From Rhizocola hellebori (GTDB lineage: Bacteria; Actinomycetota; Actinomycetes; Mycobacteriales; Micromonosporaceae), in contig NZ_BONY01000089.1 in assembly GCF_016862955.1 (NCBI RefSeq), positions 1 through 37,215 of the forward strand: 37,215 nucleotides of DNA, in the 5' to 3' direction. A model generated the notes under the pieces. The model did no database searches and was not told the DNA's origin. It saw only the letters and a list, made by a program, of their open reading frames with translations. The position numbers and the translations under genes are program-made. Of the stretch, positions 24,379 to 32,727 are shown one piece after another (position 1 is the first letter of the stretch; every line of letters begins with the position of its first letter).

Positions 24379-25326
24379 CTGTTGCGACGGGTTCGCGAGT
24401 TCGTCAGCCAAAGTTCGCGCTGTGGCCGGGCCTTCCCATCCGCGCTGCTCCGTATAGGTGAGCAGGATCCCACTGAAGATCAGCATGGTCAGCGGCAGCT
24501 CGATGATGATGCCCAGTGTGCTGGAGATCGCTGCGGCACCCATGATCACCGCGATCTCGCCGGTGTTGCCGGCCACAGCCGAGCCCACCTGATCAAAAAT
24601 GGTCGTCACGCCGTTGGCGACGAAGGTGGCGACGAGAAGCAGAGCCAGCCGCCCCAGCACCCGGCCAAGGTTGTTGTTGAAGATCGAGAACGTCCGGCCA
24701 ATCGGATTGCGGCGCTCGAACAGGTAGATCGGGCCGAACAGGGCCGTGGCCGCATACACATAGAAGGCGGGCAGAATGCACGCCACGAATCCCAACAGGA
24801 TCAGCAGGCCCACGACGAACTGCCAGCCGAACAAGCCCCATCCGCGGCGGAACCCGTAGCCGAGCGACTCCCCCAGCCGAACTTGGTAACCGGCGGCCTG
24901 CCGGGTGACCGCGTACGTGGCCGCGGCATAACCGGCCATCTGTACATAGATGAGGATGATGATCGCCACGAACGCGCCCGCGACAATAATCGGGATGCTG
25001 GCCGAGAGCGCCTCCGCATTGAACTCCGCGCGCGACGGACCGGTCGGCAACACCGTGCCCAGCGCGAGAACGACACCGACCGCCGCCATCACGGCAAGGG
25101 CGATGGTGGGAACCAGATGGGTGATGGCGAAGATGGCGGCCATGGATTTCCAGCTGCGCTTGAAAAGTCCACCGATACGGGTGAACCAGCCGTTGATGCC
25201 GGAGTGCGGCGGGTTTACCAAAGGATCGTTAGGGTCGGGGCCACCCGGATAAGGCTGCAGATAAGCGTCGGCCGGTGGCAAATAGCCTTGCGGCACATGG
25301 TTTTGAGGCGCATAGGGATCGGTCAC
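24361..25326 (-). CDS. Membrane protein of unknown function
   Basis: A 321-aa protein with a Pro/Tyr-rich cytosolic N-terminus (VTDPYAPQNHVPQGYLPPAD), then about six helices, among them SIPIIVAGAFVAIIILIYVQMAG and FVVGLLILLGFVACILPAFYVYA. The soluble stretch LFERRNPIGRTFSIFNNN is typical of DUF7544-like/glycerophosphodiester-phosphodiesterase-associated membrane domains in actinomycetes, though I would not assign a family firmly. The GTG at 25326 has GGAG about seven bases upstream, and a TACTGT box lies about 30 bases before it. The last codons overlap a CIRCE element, so HrcA at groEL could also act as a roadblock to this transcript. Confidence 0.82.
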   Translation of the reverse strand: MTDPYAPQNHVPQGYLPPADAYLQPYPGGPDPNDPLVNPPHSGINGWFTRIGGLFKRSWKSMAAIFAITHLVPTIALAVMAAVGVVLALGTVLPTGPSRAEFNAEALSASIPIIVAGAFVAIIILIYVQMAGYAAATYAVTRQAAGYQVRLGESLGYGFRRGWGLFGWQFVVGLLILLGFVACILPAFYVYAATALFGPIYLFERRNPIGRTFSIFNNNLGRVLGRLALLLVATFVANGVTTIFDQVGSAVAGNTGEIAVIMGAAAISSTLGIIIELPLTMLIFSGILLTYTEQRGWEGPATARTLADELANPSQQLALAG

Positions 25327-25355
25327 TGTGGCTCCGGTTGATGGGTGAAGGGCCC

Positions 25356-25361
25356 ACAGTA
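25356..25361 (-). promoter_or_regulatory. -10 box of the membrane-protein gene
   Basis: TACTGT on the minus strand, giving a 5' leader of about 20-25 bases with a GGAG ribosome site. Confidence 0.4.
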
Positions 25362-25371
25362 TGCACCGAAA

Positions 25372-25416
25372 GAGCGATGGGCGCGGCCCCACGTGGGTAA
25401 GCCGAGCCCATCGCTC
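25372..25416 (-). terminator. Terminator hairpin after the cold-shock gene
   Basis: GAGCGATGGGC (25372-25382) pairs with GCCCATCGCTC (25406-25416), 11 bp, with a 23-base loop that itself contains CCCACGTGGG. On the minus strand it follows the cold-shock stop by 27 bases and is followed by TTTC. Confidence 0.8.
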
Positions 25417-25443
25417 GTTAGAGAAGTCTTTGAGTTACGTGGG

Positions 25444-25647
25444 TCAGCCGATGACCCGGACCGCCTCCGCCTGCGGACCCTTCTGGCCCTGCGCGATTTC
25501 GAACTCAACGCGCTGTCCGTCCTCAAGCGACTTGTAGCCGTCGGCCTGAATAGCCGAGAAGTGGACGAATACGTCCTGACCCCCGTCGACCGCGATAAAG
25601 CCGTAGCCCTTCTCGCTGTTGAACCACTTGACGCTGCCCTGTGCCAC
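25444..25647 (-). CDS. Cold-shock domain protein
   Basis: A 67-aa CspA-type single-strand nucleic-acid-binding protein. Both RNA-binding motifs are intact: KGYGFIAV and [24 protein letters not shown] at the start and [11 protein letters not shown] at the end are typical of actinobacterial copies. It acts as an RNA chaperone, with expression possibly dependent on temperature or growth. The GTG at 25647 has GAGGAAG about eight bases upstream. A possible -10 (TAGCGT on the minus strand, 25725-25730) would give a leader of about 70 bases, but that is uncertain. Confidence 0.96.
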   Translation of the reverse strand: MAQGSVKWFNSEKGYGFIAVDGGQDVFVHFSAIQADGYKSLEDGQRVEFEIAQGQKGPQAEAVRVIG

Positions 25648-25817
25648 TGTGCACTTCCTCACTTCATTAAACTGGACCGGGTTTGTGCTTCCCGTGCCCG
25701 AGGCTGGTCTACAGCCGTCCTCGCACGCTACACGAAGGTGTGGCCCCTCGCACAGCCCCAAAACAGATAGCCGACAGTCGGTAGTGACCCACTTCGGGTC
25801 GCGTCGGTTGGCAGGGT

Positions 25818-26645
25818 ATGCGAAAAGCCTGGCTACGTCCCTTCGCGTTGGTGTCAGCACTCATTCTGATCGCGACTGGATCGATGTTGATCGTCTTCTC
25901 GCGCGGACATTTGGCGGCGCTCGAAAGGCCGTTGCCGAGCCGTGCGCCGAGCCGCCGCGGCATTTCCGTGCGCTTCGCCGGAGTCAGTTTTGCCAGCTGG
26001 GCCCTGGCAGATCGGGCCACCGGCTCGATTATCGGCGCTGAGAACCTGGCCGAACCGGGCGACACCATGTCAATGATCAAAGCGTGGATCGCGGCGGACT
26101 TTCTGCGGCGCGACCCAAATCCCGATGAAGCCGATCTCGAGCAACTGTCCGTGATGATTCGCGATTCAGACAACGATGTCGCGGTCGACTTTCATCACCG
26201 CAATGGCGAAAAGATCAGCATCGATCGGATGATCTTTCTTTGCGGGCTAACCGATTCCCACGCCGGCCGGGTCACCTATCGGTGGTCTGACACCGTGATG
26301 TCAGCGCGTGATGTGGCGCGGCTAGGTCTTTGCCTCGCCGATGGGCGCGCGGCCGGAGAGTGGACCGACTGGCTGCTGGGCGAGATGCGCCTGGTGCGCG
26401 GTGACGGTGACTTCGGGCCGCGCAAAGCCTTGCCCGCCGCGGTCGCGGCGAAAGTTGCTGTGAAGAACGGCTGGTTCAGCCGACCCGAAGACGGGCTGTG
26501 GCATTTCGCCTGTCTCGCGATCGGTGACTCCTGGACTTTGGGTGTGCTTCTCCGGTACCCGGCAGAGCTAGGCGAAGAACATGGCCACGAGCTGTGCCGG
26601 GCAGCCGGAGAGCAACTGCTGCCGCTGCTGAGCCCCGGATCCTAG
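25818..26645 (+). CDS. Membrane-anchored serine hydrolase, beta-lactamase/PBP fold
   Basis: A 275-aa protein with an N-terminal membrane anchor ([19 protein letters not shown], residues 9-27) and an extracytoplasmic class A beta-lactamase-like domain. The three active-site elements are present in order: S-x-x-K as SMIK (S85, K88), SDN (117-119) and KNG in VKNGW (216-218), replacing the usual KTG. It may be a penicillin-interactive enzyme or an inactive relative rather than a resistance gene. There is no omega-loop glutamate that I can point to with confidence. The TAG shares CTAG with the stop of the convergent PaaN-type gene. Confidence 0.85.
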   Translation: MRKAWLRPFALVSALILIATGSMLIVFSRGHLAALERPLPSRAPSRRGISVRFAGVSFASWALADRATGSIIGAENLAEPGDTMSMIKAWIAADFLRRDPNPDEADLEQLSVMIRDSDNDVAVDFHHRNGEKISIDRMIFLCGLTDSHAGRVTYRWSDTVMSARDVARLGLCLADGRAAGEWTDWLLGEMRLVRGDGDFGPRKALPAAVAAKVAVKNGWFSRPEDGLWHFACLAIGDSWTLGVLLRYPAELGEEHGHELCRAAGEQLLPLLSPGS

Positions 26646-28285
26646 CCCTGGCTGGCCGCAACGGGCCGGCGGGACTGGACGATCCGGAAACGACCCGAGA
26701 CAAAAGCGCCGTCGGTCAGCGACGCGTTCGCGGCCGGATTGGCACCCGAGGCGTGGAAGTCCGAGAACGCGGCGGACTGATTGACGAACACGCCGCCGGT
26801 CAGGTTCTGCGAAAGGTGCACGCCCACCTCGACTGCGGCCTGCTCGACGGCGTCGAGCACCGCCTCGTCGGTGGAGTAGACCGCGGCTGTCAGCGCGCCC
26901 TTGGCACCCACCGTGCGGCGGAAGATATCGATACTGTCCGCTGTGGACGCTGTCGGCACGGCGAAGCTGACCGGCCCGAAGCATTCGCTGCCATAGCCGT
27001 CGGTCACCTTGACGATCATCGGCGTGCGCACCACCGCGCCCGGATAGGCCGGGTGGGCGATCGGCGTGGAGTCGAGCACCACCTCGCCGAGCTTGCGTGC
27101 GTTGTCTATCCTGTCCGGGATTTCCTCATTGACGATGGCTCCGGTCAGCTCGACCGCCTTGGCCGGATCGGCGGTCAGCGCCGAAACCGCGTCGGCGACG
27201 CCGCGGGTCACCTCGTCGAAACTCTTGTGCCCGCCCTCGGTGGCGATGCCGCCGCTGGGAATCAGCAGGTTCTGCGGCGTGGTGCACATCTGGCCGCTGT
27301 AGAGCAACAGCGAGAAGGCGAGGTTGCGGCACATACCGGCGAAGTCGTCGGTGGAATCGATGACGACCGTGTTCACCCCGGCCTTTTCGGTGTAGACCAG
27401 CGCCTGCCGCGCGTTGGCCTCAAGCCAGTCACCGAAGGCGGTGGAGCCGGTGAAGTCGATCAGCTTCACCTCCGGGCGTAGCGCGAGATCCTTGGTGATG
27501 GGCGCTTCGCGGGTGTCGACGGCCAGCTGGGCCACGTTCGGGTCGAAGCCCGCCTCGGCCAGCACTTCGCGGGCGACCTGAACGGTGATGGCCAAGGGCA
27601 GCACCGCGTGCGGGTGCGGCTTGACGATCACCGGGTTCCCGGTCGCCAGCGAGGCGAACAGGCCCGGCCACGAGTTCCAGGTCGGGAAGGTGTTGCAGCC
27701 GATGACGAGCCCGATGCCGCGCGGAGCGACGTGAAAAGTTTTCGTTAGGCTGTCAGACTTTTTCGTCCAGGTGACCGAGGGCACCTGGCGGGTCTGCTCG
27801 GAATAGCCGTAGGCGACCGCTTCCAGCGCCCGGTCGAGCGCGTGCGGACCGCCGGCCTGGAACGCCATCACGAATGCCTGGCCGGTCGTGGCGTGCACGG
27901 CGTTGGCGAGCTCGAAGACACGCTTATGCAAACGCGAGAGAATCTCAAGGGCGACACCGGCTCGCGCGGAGGGGCTCGCCTCACGCCAACCACGCCAGGC
28001 GGTCTGGGCGTTGGCGATCAGCTGGTCCGGCTCTGTCTTCGGATAGCGCACGTCGAGCGCGATGCCCAGCGGCGACTTTTCCGGCGACAGGCTTCCGGTA
28101 GCGGGCTGGTCCAGTGGAAAGTCCTTACCCAGCAGCGCCTCGAAGGCGGCCTTGCCCTCGGCGGCGGCGTTCTCGCCGTACACCTTGGGGCTGGGCGATT
28201 CAGGGTAGGCCGACCAGTAGCCGCGCTCGGAGATCGCCCGGATGGCGGTGGTCAACAGCTCCTCATGGGTGGCGAAGAAGTCCAT
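26642..28285 (-). CDS. PaaN-type aldehyde dehydrogenase (phenylacetate-degradation family)
   Basis: A 547-aa aldehyde-dehydrogenase-superfamily protein of the PaaN type that lacks the hydratase domain of PaaZ. The catalytic cysteine is in LYSGQMCTTPQNLL (C334), with PRGIGLVIGCNTFPTWNSWP, VIVKPHPHAVLPLA, KLIDFTGSTAFGDWLE and VYTEKAGVNTVV as the cofactor and active-site segments. It could oxidise an aldehyde from ring cleavage of phenylacetate, but no other paa gene is in the window, so another aldehyde is equally possible. The ATG is nine bases after the SH3-like gene's stop, making it the last gene of the thrC operon. Confidence 0.9.
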   Translation of the reverse strand: MDFFATHEELLTTAIRAISERGYWSAYPESPSPKVYGENAAAEGKAAFEALLGKDFPLDQPATGSLSPEKSPLGIALDVRYPKTEPDQLIANAQTAWRGWREASPSARAGVALEILSRLHKRVFELANAVHATTGQAFVMAFQAGGPHALDRALEAVAYGYSEQTRQVPSVTWTKKSDSLTKTFHVAPRGIGLVIGCNTFPTWNSWPGLFASLATGNPVIVKPHPHAVLPLAITVQVAREVLAEAGFDPNVAQLAVDTREAPITKDLALRPEVKLIDFTGSTAFGDWLEANARQALVYTEKAGVNTVVIDSTDDFAGMCRNLAFSLLLYSGQMCTTPQNLLIPSGGIATEGGHKSFDEVTRGVADAVSALTADPAKAVELTGAIVNEEIPDRIDNARKLGEVVLDSTPIAHPAYPGAVVRTPMIVKVTDGYGSECFGPVSFAVPTASTADSIDIFRRTVGAKGALTAAVYSTDEAVLDAVEQAAVEVGVHLSQNLTGGVFVNQSAAFSDFHASGANPAANASLTDGAFVSGRFRIVQSRRPVAASQG

Positions 28286-28294
28286 GGGCCCACC

Positions 28295-28963
28295 CTACGC
28301 GGGACAAACAGGTGCACTCCAGTCTGACGGCACCTGGACATAAGCGTGCGAGATATAGAGATCTACACCTATGCGGTCCCAAAGGTCGATCCCGTTCACG
28401 ACATCGCCGGACACCTGACACTCCACCGGGACATCCGCGCCCCGGCCCGCGCCGCCGACGATGGGCGCGCTCAGCGACGGCCCGGAGCGCACGTTGAGCA
28501 GGGTGGTGACCTCAGCGGTCGAGGGCGGCAGCACACTCGTCTGCACCCACGCGTTGTCGGTCAGGGCCAGACCGTCCCAGAACGCCCCGTCCGCGAGGTC
28601 CATCCCGGCCGGGTTCAGCACCTTGCGGCCGAACTCGTCCAGACCGCCGTTGTAGCCGTCCTGGAACGCCGCCTGGGCCTCGGGCAGACCCTGGGGCAGA
28701 TCCGTCCACATCTGACGATCCTCGTTCCAGTAGTCGTCCTTGGTGTTCCAGGGACCCACGTCCCAGACCGGCAGGAACACGCATCGGGTCTCGGTGCACA
28801 CCTTGACCGTCGTCTCCAGGCCGCGCCGGGAGGGCAGGGCGGCGAACCAGTCCCGCTCCACGATGACGTGACCGTTCGCGGTGGTGCCGCCCACGAGCCC
28901 TTCCCGGGTGGCGAAGATGGTGAAAGCCAGCAAGATGTCGATCACCAAGGTCCAACGATCCAA
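28295..28963 (-). CDS. Secreted or anchored protein with C-terminal SH3-like domain
   Basis: A 222-aa protein. An N-terminal hydrophobic stretch WTLVIDILLAFTIFA is followed by NGHVIVERDWFAALPSRRG and PVWDVGPWNTKDDYWN, a module seen in actinomycete exported proteins. After LNPAGMDLADGAFWDGL, the C-terminal 70 residues beginning LLNVRSGPSLSAPIV are an SH3b-type domain, with paired cysteines (CQVSG and PVCPA) and also TETRC. It probably acts at the cell wall; no enzymatic motif is evident. The start is unusual: TTG at 28963 directly follows the upstream TAG, and GTG at 28945 is the alternative. The signal sequence is weak in positive charge. Confidence 0.72.
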   Translation of the reverse strand: MDRWTLVIDILLAFTIFATREGLVGGTTANGHVIVERDWFAALPSRRGLETTVKVCTETRCVFLPVWDVGPWNTKDDYWNEDRQMWTDLPQGLPEAQAAFQDGYNGGLDEFGRKVLNPAGMDLADGAFWDGLALTDNAWVQTSVLPPSTAEVTTLLNVRSGPSLSAPIVGGAGRGADVPVECQVSGDVVNGIDLWDRIGVDLYISHAYVQVPSDWSAPVCPA

Positions 28964-29986
28964 CTACAACTCGCGTTGCCAGCTTTGGAAGGCCCAGATT
29001 GGCCGGAAGCCCATCTCTTCGTTGATGGAAATCATGTAGCTGTTGACGAAGGCGTTGCTGGTGTCGATGACCTCCAGGCGCGGCCGGGCCTGAAGCACCT
29101 GGCGCAGGTTGGCCACCTTCACCAGCGCGCCCAAGCGGTGACCGCGGTGCTGCGGGTCGACGATGGTGATGTTCTGCCAGGCGTGCCAAGGCGTCTCGCC
29201 ATCGGCGGCGATGCACGTCCAGGCCACCAGGCGACCCGACTCCTCGTGCACAGCGCCCGTGTTGAACGCGATCCGGCCGCGGCTTTCGGCGGCCCGCTCG
29301 TGGGCGCGAACCCTTTCGGCGTCCACCTTTTCGGGCTCGATCGCGAGGTCGCCCATGGGCGCGTCCTCGATGAGCCGCCCGTCGAGGTAGGCGATGTCCT
29401 CGACCAGCTCGTCGGGAGCGTGGCTTCCCCACTGCACCAAGCGATAACCTTCGGAGGCGGCTAGAGCCTTGCTGTACATGGCATCCAGCGCATCATTGTC
29501 GAGTTTGGACAGATCGAGCCGGCGCATCACCTCGGGCAGATTGGCGCAGCCGAGCCCCATCGCCTCGGCGAAAGCCGGGCCCGCTCCGCCGTCATGGGCC
29601 TCGATCCCGGGAAGGGTCCACACCGTGGAGGCCAGGACGGTGGTGCGGCCGGCCGCTTTCACTCGCTCCAGAGCGAGGTCGTAGAGCTGCCTGCCGATGC
29701 CACGCCGCCGCACCGACGGCATCACGTCGATGCTGAGATAGGCGTTCTTCAGGTTGTCGAGCAACGGGAAGGAAATCTCGAGTCTTCCCACGGGCTCTTC
29801 ACCGTCGAAGGCGACAAAATGCTCCTGGCGAAAGCCGGGACGGCCGAACTTCTGCCACAGAAAGGCCATCCGCGGCGTGGTCGGCGGGAAGCCCGGCAGG
29901 TCGTGGCTCATGATCGCGGTCATGGTCGCTGCCCACTGCTCAAGCAAGGCCTGGTCTGTGAGTGAAACCTCTTTGAAGGTAAGCAT
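28964..29986 (-). CDS. Tandem-GNAT acetyltransferase A
   Basis: A 340-aa protein with two GNAT domains. The first has LSIDVMPSVRRRGIGRQLYDLALERV, the second ITIVDPQHRGHRLGALVKVAN, ending INEEMGFRPIWAFQSWQREL. The second domain has a full acetyl-CoA loop. It is paralogous to the gene just upstream over its entire length. The ATG overlaps the upstream stop as TAATG, so the two are translationally coupled. The acceptor is unknown. Longer in-frame reading to 30748 only crosses the neighbour gene out of frame. Confidence 0.88.
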   Translation of the reverse strand: MLTFKEVSLTDQALLEQWAATMTAIMSHDLPGFPPTTPRMAFLWQKFGRPGFRQEHFVAFDGEEPVGRLEISFPLLDNLKNAYLSIDVMPSVRRRGIGRQLYDLALERVKAAGRTTVLASTVWTLPGIEAHDGGAGPAFAEAMGLGCANLPEVMRRLDLSKLDNDALDAMYSKALAASEGYRLVQWGSHAPDELVEDIAYLDGRLIEDAPMGDLAIEPEKVDAERVRAHERAAESRGRIAFNTGAVHEESGRLVAWTCIAADGETPWHAWQNITIVDPQHRGHRLGALVKVANLRQVLQARPRLEVIDTSNAFVNSYMISINEEMGFRPIWAFQSWQREL

Positions 29987-31044
29987 TATTGGAGCTCCAG
30001 TTTCCATTCTTGCCAGGCGTAGAGCGGGCGGAAGCCCATCTGCTCGTTGATCTGGATCATATAGCTGTTCGAATGAGCGTTGAAGGTGTCGATGGCGGTC
30101 ACCGTCGGCTCGCTCTCCCGGAAAAAGCGAAGGTTCTCCACCTTCACCAGCGCGCCCAACCGGTGCCCGCGGTGATCCGGGTCCACGATGGTGATCTGCT
30201 GGAAGGCGTTCCAGGCCAGCGACGCCTCCTTGGTGATGGTGGTCCAAGCGACCAGACGATTGCTCTCCTCGTGCACCGCCGCGCTGTGATAGGCGATGCG
30301 TTCGCGCCGCGCCGTCGACTCGGCGAACTCGCGCAGGCGTGCCACGTCGGCCTTGTGCGGCTCCAGGTCCAGGTCGCCCATAGGCGCGTCCATCATCAGC
30401 CGGGAATCCAGGTAGGCGATGTCTTTCTCGTACTCCTCCGGCGCTGGCCCGACCCAGCGCACGACCCGGTACCCCGCCGACTTTTCCTTGGCCTGGCTCA
30501 GCATCTCGGCGAGCACGGCTTCGTCCACAGTGGACAGCTCCAGGCGCCGGGTGACGTTGGCGAGCGCCGGGGTGAAACCGTGCGACTCCACGAAGGCGGC
30601 GCCGGCCAGGTTCGGCGCCGGGATGCCTGGCAGCTCCCACAGCGTCGAGCCGAGAACCCGCTTTCTCCCACGGCTCTCGGCGATGCCCCGCAACCACTCG
30701 AACAGTTCCCGCCCGATCCCCTGCCGCCGGGCGGACGGCACCACCCACAGATCGGCAAAGATCATGTCGAGGTTTTCCTCGATGGGGAACTCGAGAGCGA
30801 CCCTGCCCACCGGCTCACCGTCGCGCTCAACGAGATAGTAAGCCAGGTCGAGACCGGGCCACGGCACGACGACCTGGAGCTCAAGCATGCGCGGCGTCGT
30901 CTCCCGCCACCTGGGCACGTCGGACAACCGCACTTGCGTCGTCACCTGGCATAACGCGTCAAGGGCGGCTTTGTCCGAGCCATCGACCTGGATTATGGAG
31001 AGCGGCATACGGCCAAGAGTGCCGCGCGACTGCGCCAGCCGCAT
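29986..31044 (-). CDS. Tandem-GNAT acetyltransferase B
   Basis: A 352-aa paralogue of acetyltransferase A. The first domain has FADLWVVPSARRQGIGRELFEWL, the second ITIVDPDHRGHRLGALVKVEN, with the same ending style (INEQMGFRPLYAWQEWKLELQ). The middle linker DIAYLDSRLMMDAPMGDL is nearly the same as in A, showing a local gene duplication. The ATG at 31044 is five bases after the thrC stop; an ATG at 31008 would remove 12 residues and gives a more usual N-terminus. Neither has a strong ribosome site. Acceptor unknown. Confidence 0.87.
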   Translation of the reverse strand: MRLAQSRGTLGRMPLSIIQVDGSDKAALDALCQVTTQVRLSDVPRWRETTPRMLELQVVVPWPGLDLAYYLVERDGEPVGRVALEFPIEENLDMIFADLWVVPSARRQGIGRELFEWLRGIAESRGRKRVLGSTLWELPGIPAPNLAGAAFVESHGFTPALANVTRRLELSTVDEAVLAEMLSQAKEKSAGYRVVRWVGPAPEEYEKDIAYLDSRLMMDAPMGDLDLEPHKADVARLREFAESTARRERIAYHSAAVHEESNRLVAWTTITKEASLAWNAFQQITIVDPDHRGHRLGALVKVENLRFFRESEPTVTAIDTFNAHSNSYMIQINEQMGFRPLYAWQEWKLELQ

Positions 31045-31049
31045 CCCAT

Positions 31050-32333
31050 TTACGAGACCAGGCCCACCTCTCGCGCAGCCTTGAGCGACGCCTTGACGTG
31101 GTAGGTCGGGCCCACCCGGCCGGCTACCGCATCGATCGTCTTGAGCCCCTCGCCGGTGTTGTAGATGACCGTCTCCAGCTGCGGGTCGAGCTTGCCGCTC
31201 GCCACCAGCTTCGCCGTCACCGCGGTGGTCACCCCACCCGCTGTCTCGGCGAACACCCCGGTGGTCCGGGCGAGCAGCCTGATCCCGTCCCGGATCTCCT
31301 CATCGTTGACGTAGTCCATCCAGCCGTTGGTCCGCCGTACCGACTCCAGCGCGTATATCCCCGCCGCCGGATCGCCGATGTTCAGCGACTTCGCGATGCC
31401 GGTCGGCTTCACCGGGACGATCTCGGTGGCGCCGCCGTGCAGCGCCGTCGCGATCGGGTTACACCCCTGCGACTGCGCTCCGAACACCCGCCAGCCGCCC
31501 TCCGGGGCGACCGCTAGACCCGACGCGACCAGCTCCTCAAAAGCCTTGTCCACCTTGGTAAGCAGCTCGCCGGAGGCCATCGGGATGACCACCTGGGCCG
31601 GGATCCGCCAGCCGAGTTGCTCGGCCACCTCATAGCCCAGGGTCTTGGAACCCTCCGCGTAGAACGGGCGCAGGTTCACGTTGACGAAGGCGGTGTCCTC
31701 GAAGTCGTCGGTCTCCACCAGCTCCGAACAGAGCCGGTTCACATCGTCGTACGACCCCTCGATGGCGACCAGGTCTCCGCCGTAAACCGCGGTCGTGATG
31801 ACCTTTCCCTGCTCCAGGTCGTAAGGGATGAACACGATCGATGGCACCCCGGCCCGGGCGGCGTGGGCCGCCACCGAGTTGGCCAGATTCCCCGTCGACG
31901 CGCACGCGTACCGCCGGAACCCGAGCGCCTTAGCCGCGGTCAGCGCCACCGACACCACCCGGTCCTTGAACGAATGGGTGGGATTCGCCGAGTCGTCCTT
32001 CACCCACAGCGGGGCACGCAGACCGATCTCGGCCGCCAGGGCATCCGCCTTGATCAGCGGGGTGAACCCTGGATCCAGCGTCACCCGCTGCGCCGGGTCC
32101 TGGCCGGCCGGCAACAGACCCGCGTAACGCCAGATGCTCTTCGGTCCCGCCTCGATCTGGGCACGGGTCACCTTGGCGAAGGCTTCGGCGTCGTACCAAA
32201 CCTCAAGCGGCCCAAAACACTCGAAGCACGCGTGCTGAGCGGCGAGCGGAAAACGAGCCCCACATCCCCTGCACTCAAGCCCACGGGCGGGCGAGGCAAG
32301 GCCGAGCGGGGAGGAGGCGACAGCAGTAGTCAT
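31050..32333 (-). CDS. thrC: Threonine synthase
   Basis: PLP enzyme (427 aa) converting O-phosphohomoserine to threonine and phosphate. The N-terminal zinc-ribbon-like cysteines (C21, C24, C36, C39 in LECRGCGARF and ACFECFGPL), the PLP lysine in NPTHSFKDR (K123), the phosphate-cup region ACASTGNLANSVAAHAARAG and GAQSQGCNPI are all typical of the actinobacterial long form. The ATG at 32333 has an AGAGGGA site. That site touches the P1 stem of a SAM-I riboswitch immediately upstream. It is the first gene of a five-gene run with two GNATs, an SH3-like protein and a PaaN-type dehydrogenase. Confidence 0.96.
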   Translation of the reverse strand: MTTAVASSPLGLASPARGLECRGCGARFPLAAQHACFECFGPLEVWYDAEAFAKVTRAQIEAGPKSIWRYAGLLPAGQDPAQRVTLDPGFTPLIKADALAAEIGLRAPLWVKDDSANPTHSFKDRVVSVALTAAKALGFRRYACASTGNLANSVAAHAARAGVPSIVFIPYDLEQGKVITTAVYGGDLVAIEGSYDDVNRLCSELVETDDFEDTAFVNVNLRPFYAEGSKTLGYEVAEQLGWRIPAQVVIPMASGELLTKVDKAFEELVASGLAVAPEGGWRVFGAQSQGCNPIATALHGGATEIVPVKPTGIAKSLNIGDPAAGIYALESVRRTNGWMDYVNDEEIRDGIRLLARTTGVFAETAGGVTTAVTAKLVASGKLDPQLETVIYNTGEGLKTIDAVAGRVGPTYHVKASLKAAREVGLVS

Positions 32334-32345
32334 GAAAGTTTCCCT

Positions 32346-32449
32346 CTCATCTTTCCGGATCTGAACCCGGGCGGAGTTGGCACCGAACCGCAGTGTCTGC
32401 GTGGTTGCCGGAGCTTCAACGGGCCGTTCCCTCAGCTCCTCTGGATGAG
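32346..32449 (-). ncRNA. SAM-I (S-box) riboswitch
   Basis: On the minus strand CTCATC (32444-32449) and GATGAG (32346-32351) form P1. Between them, in order, are CAGAGGAGCTGAGGGA, ACGGCCCGTTGAAGC, CCGGCAACC, GGTGCCAACTCC and CAGATCCGGAAA, which are the conserved kink-turn, J-region and P3/P4 blocks of the S-box. The thrC ribosome site AGAGGGA (32341-32347) overlaps the 3' strand of P1 by two bases, so SAM binding probably blocks translation start. No terminator hairpin with a T-run lies between P1 and the ATG. Confidence 0.93.
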
Positions 32450-32470
32450 TTCTATTCAGTTGTGCCTACC

Positions 32471-32476
32471 ACTGTA
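32471..32476 (-). promoter_or_regulatory. Candidate -10 box of the thrC operon
   Basis: TACAGT on the minus strand, about 20 bases before the first riboswitch stem. No matching -35 was clear. Confidence 0.35.
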
Positions 32477-32536
32477 GCGAGACTTTGATCACCTGGGGAG
32501 CTGGTCCCACCGGATGAGACCCTGGCCACAACAACG

Positions 32537-32572
32537 GTGCGGGGCTGATCCCGGTGGAGATCAGCCCCGCAC
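32537..32572 (-). terminator. Hairpin downstream of the transglycosylase gene
   Basis: GTGCGGGGCTGATC (32537-32550) pairs perfectly with GATCAGCCCCGCAC (32559-32572), 14 bp around an eight-base loop. It would end minus-strand transcripts from the lytic transglycosylase before the thrC promoter. Confidence 0.8.
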
Positions 32573-32727
32573 TGTCCTGTGGGGAGGGATGAGCACGCCC
32601 GTCTCCCGTTGGGGGCGGCCGCTGAGAGCGACCGTGCTCGGTATTACGACTCGCGCCGCCGAGATTTGTCTCGTTTGATAAAGCTTTCGCAGCCGCGACG
32701 TAAGGATTGCGTAAACCGGCTAAGCAC
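32573..32727. other. Intergenic stretch without recognised feature
   Basis: Lies between the hairpin at 32537-32572 and the transglycosylase stop. The only structures seen are a small CGAGA/TCTCG hairpin near 32660 and a 6-bp GAGCAC/GTGCTC pairing. I see no gene or known RNA in it. Confidence 0.4.

Noticed and set aside
28964..30748. A 594-codon minus-strand frame that could suggest one giant acetyltransferase
   Set aside because: The N-terminal part is the neighbouring GNAT gene read out of frame; the real start is the ATG at 29986 overlapping the upstream stop.
32573..32727. Possible c-di-AMP (ydaO) riboswitch near a transglycosylase gene
   Set aside because: The region is downstream of that gene, not upstream, and none of the conserved ydaO blocks is present.
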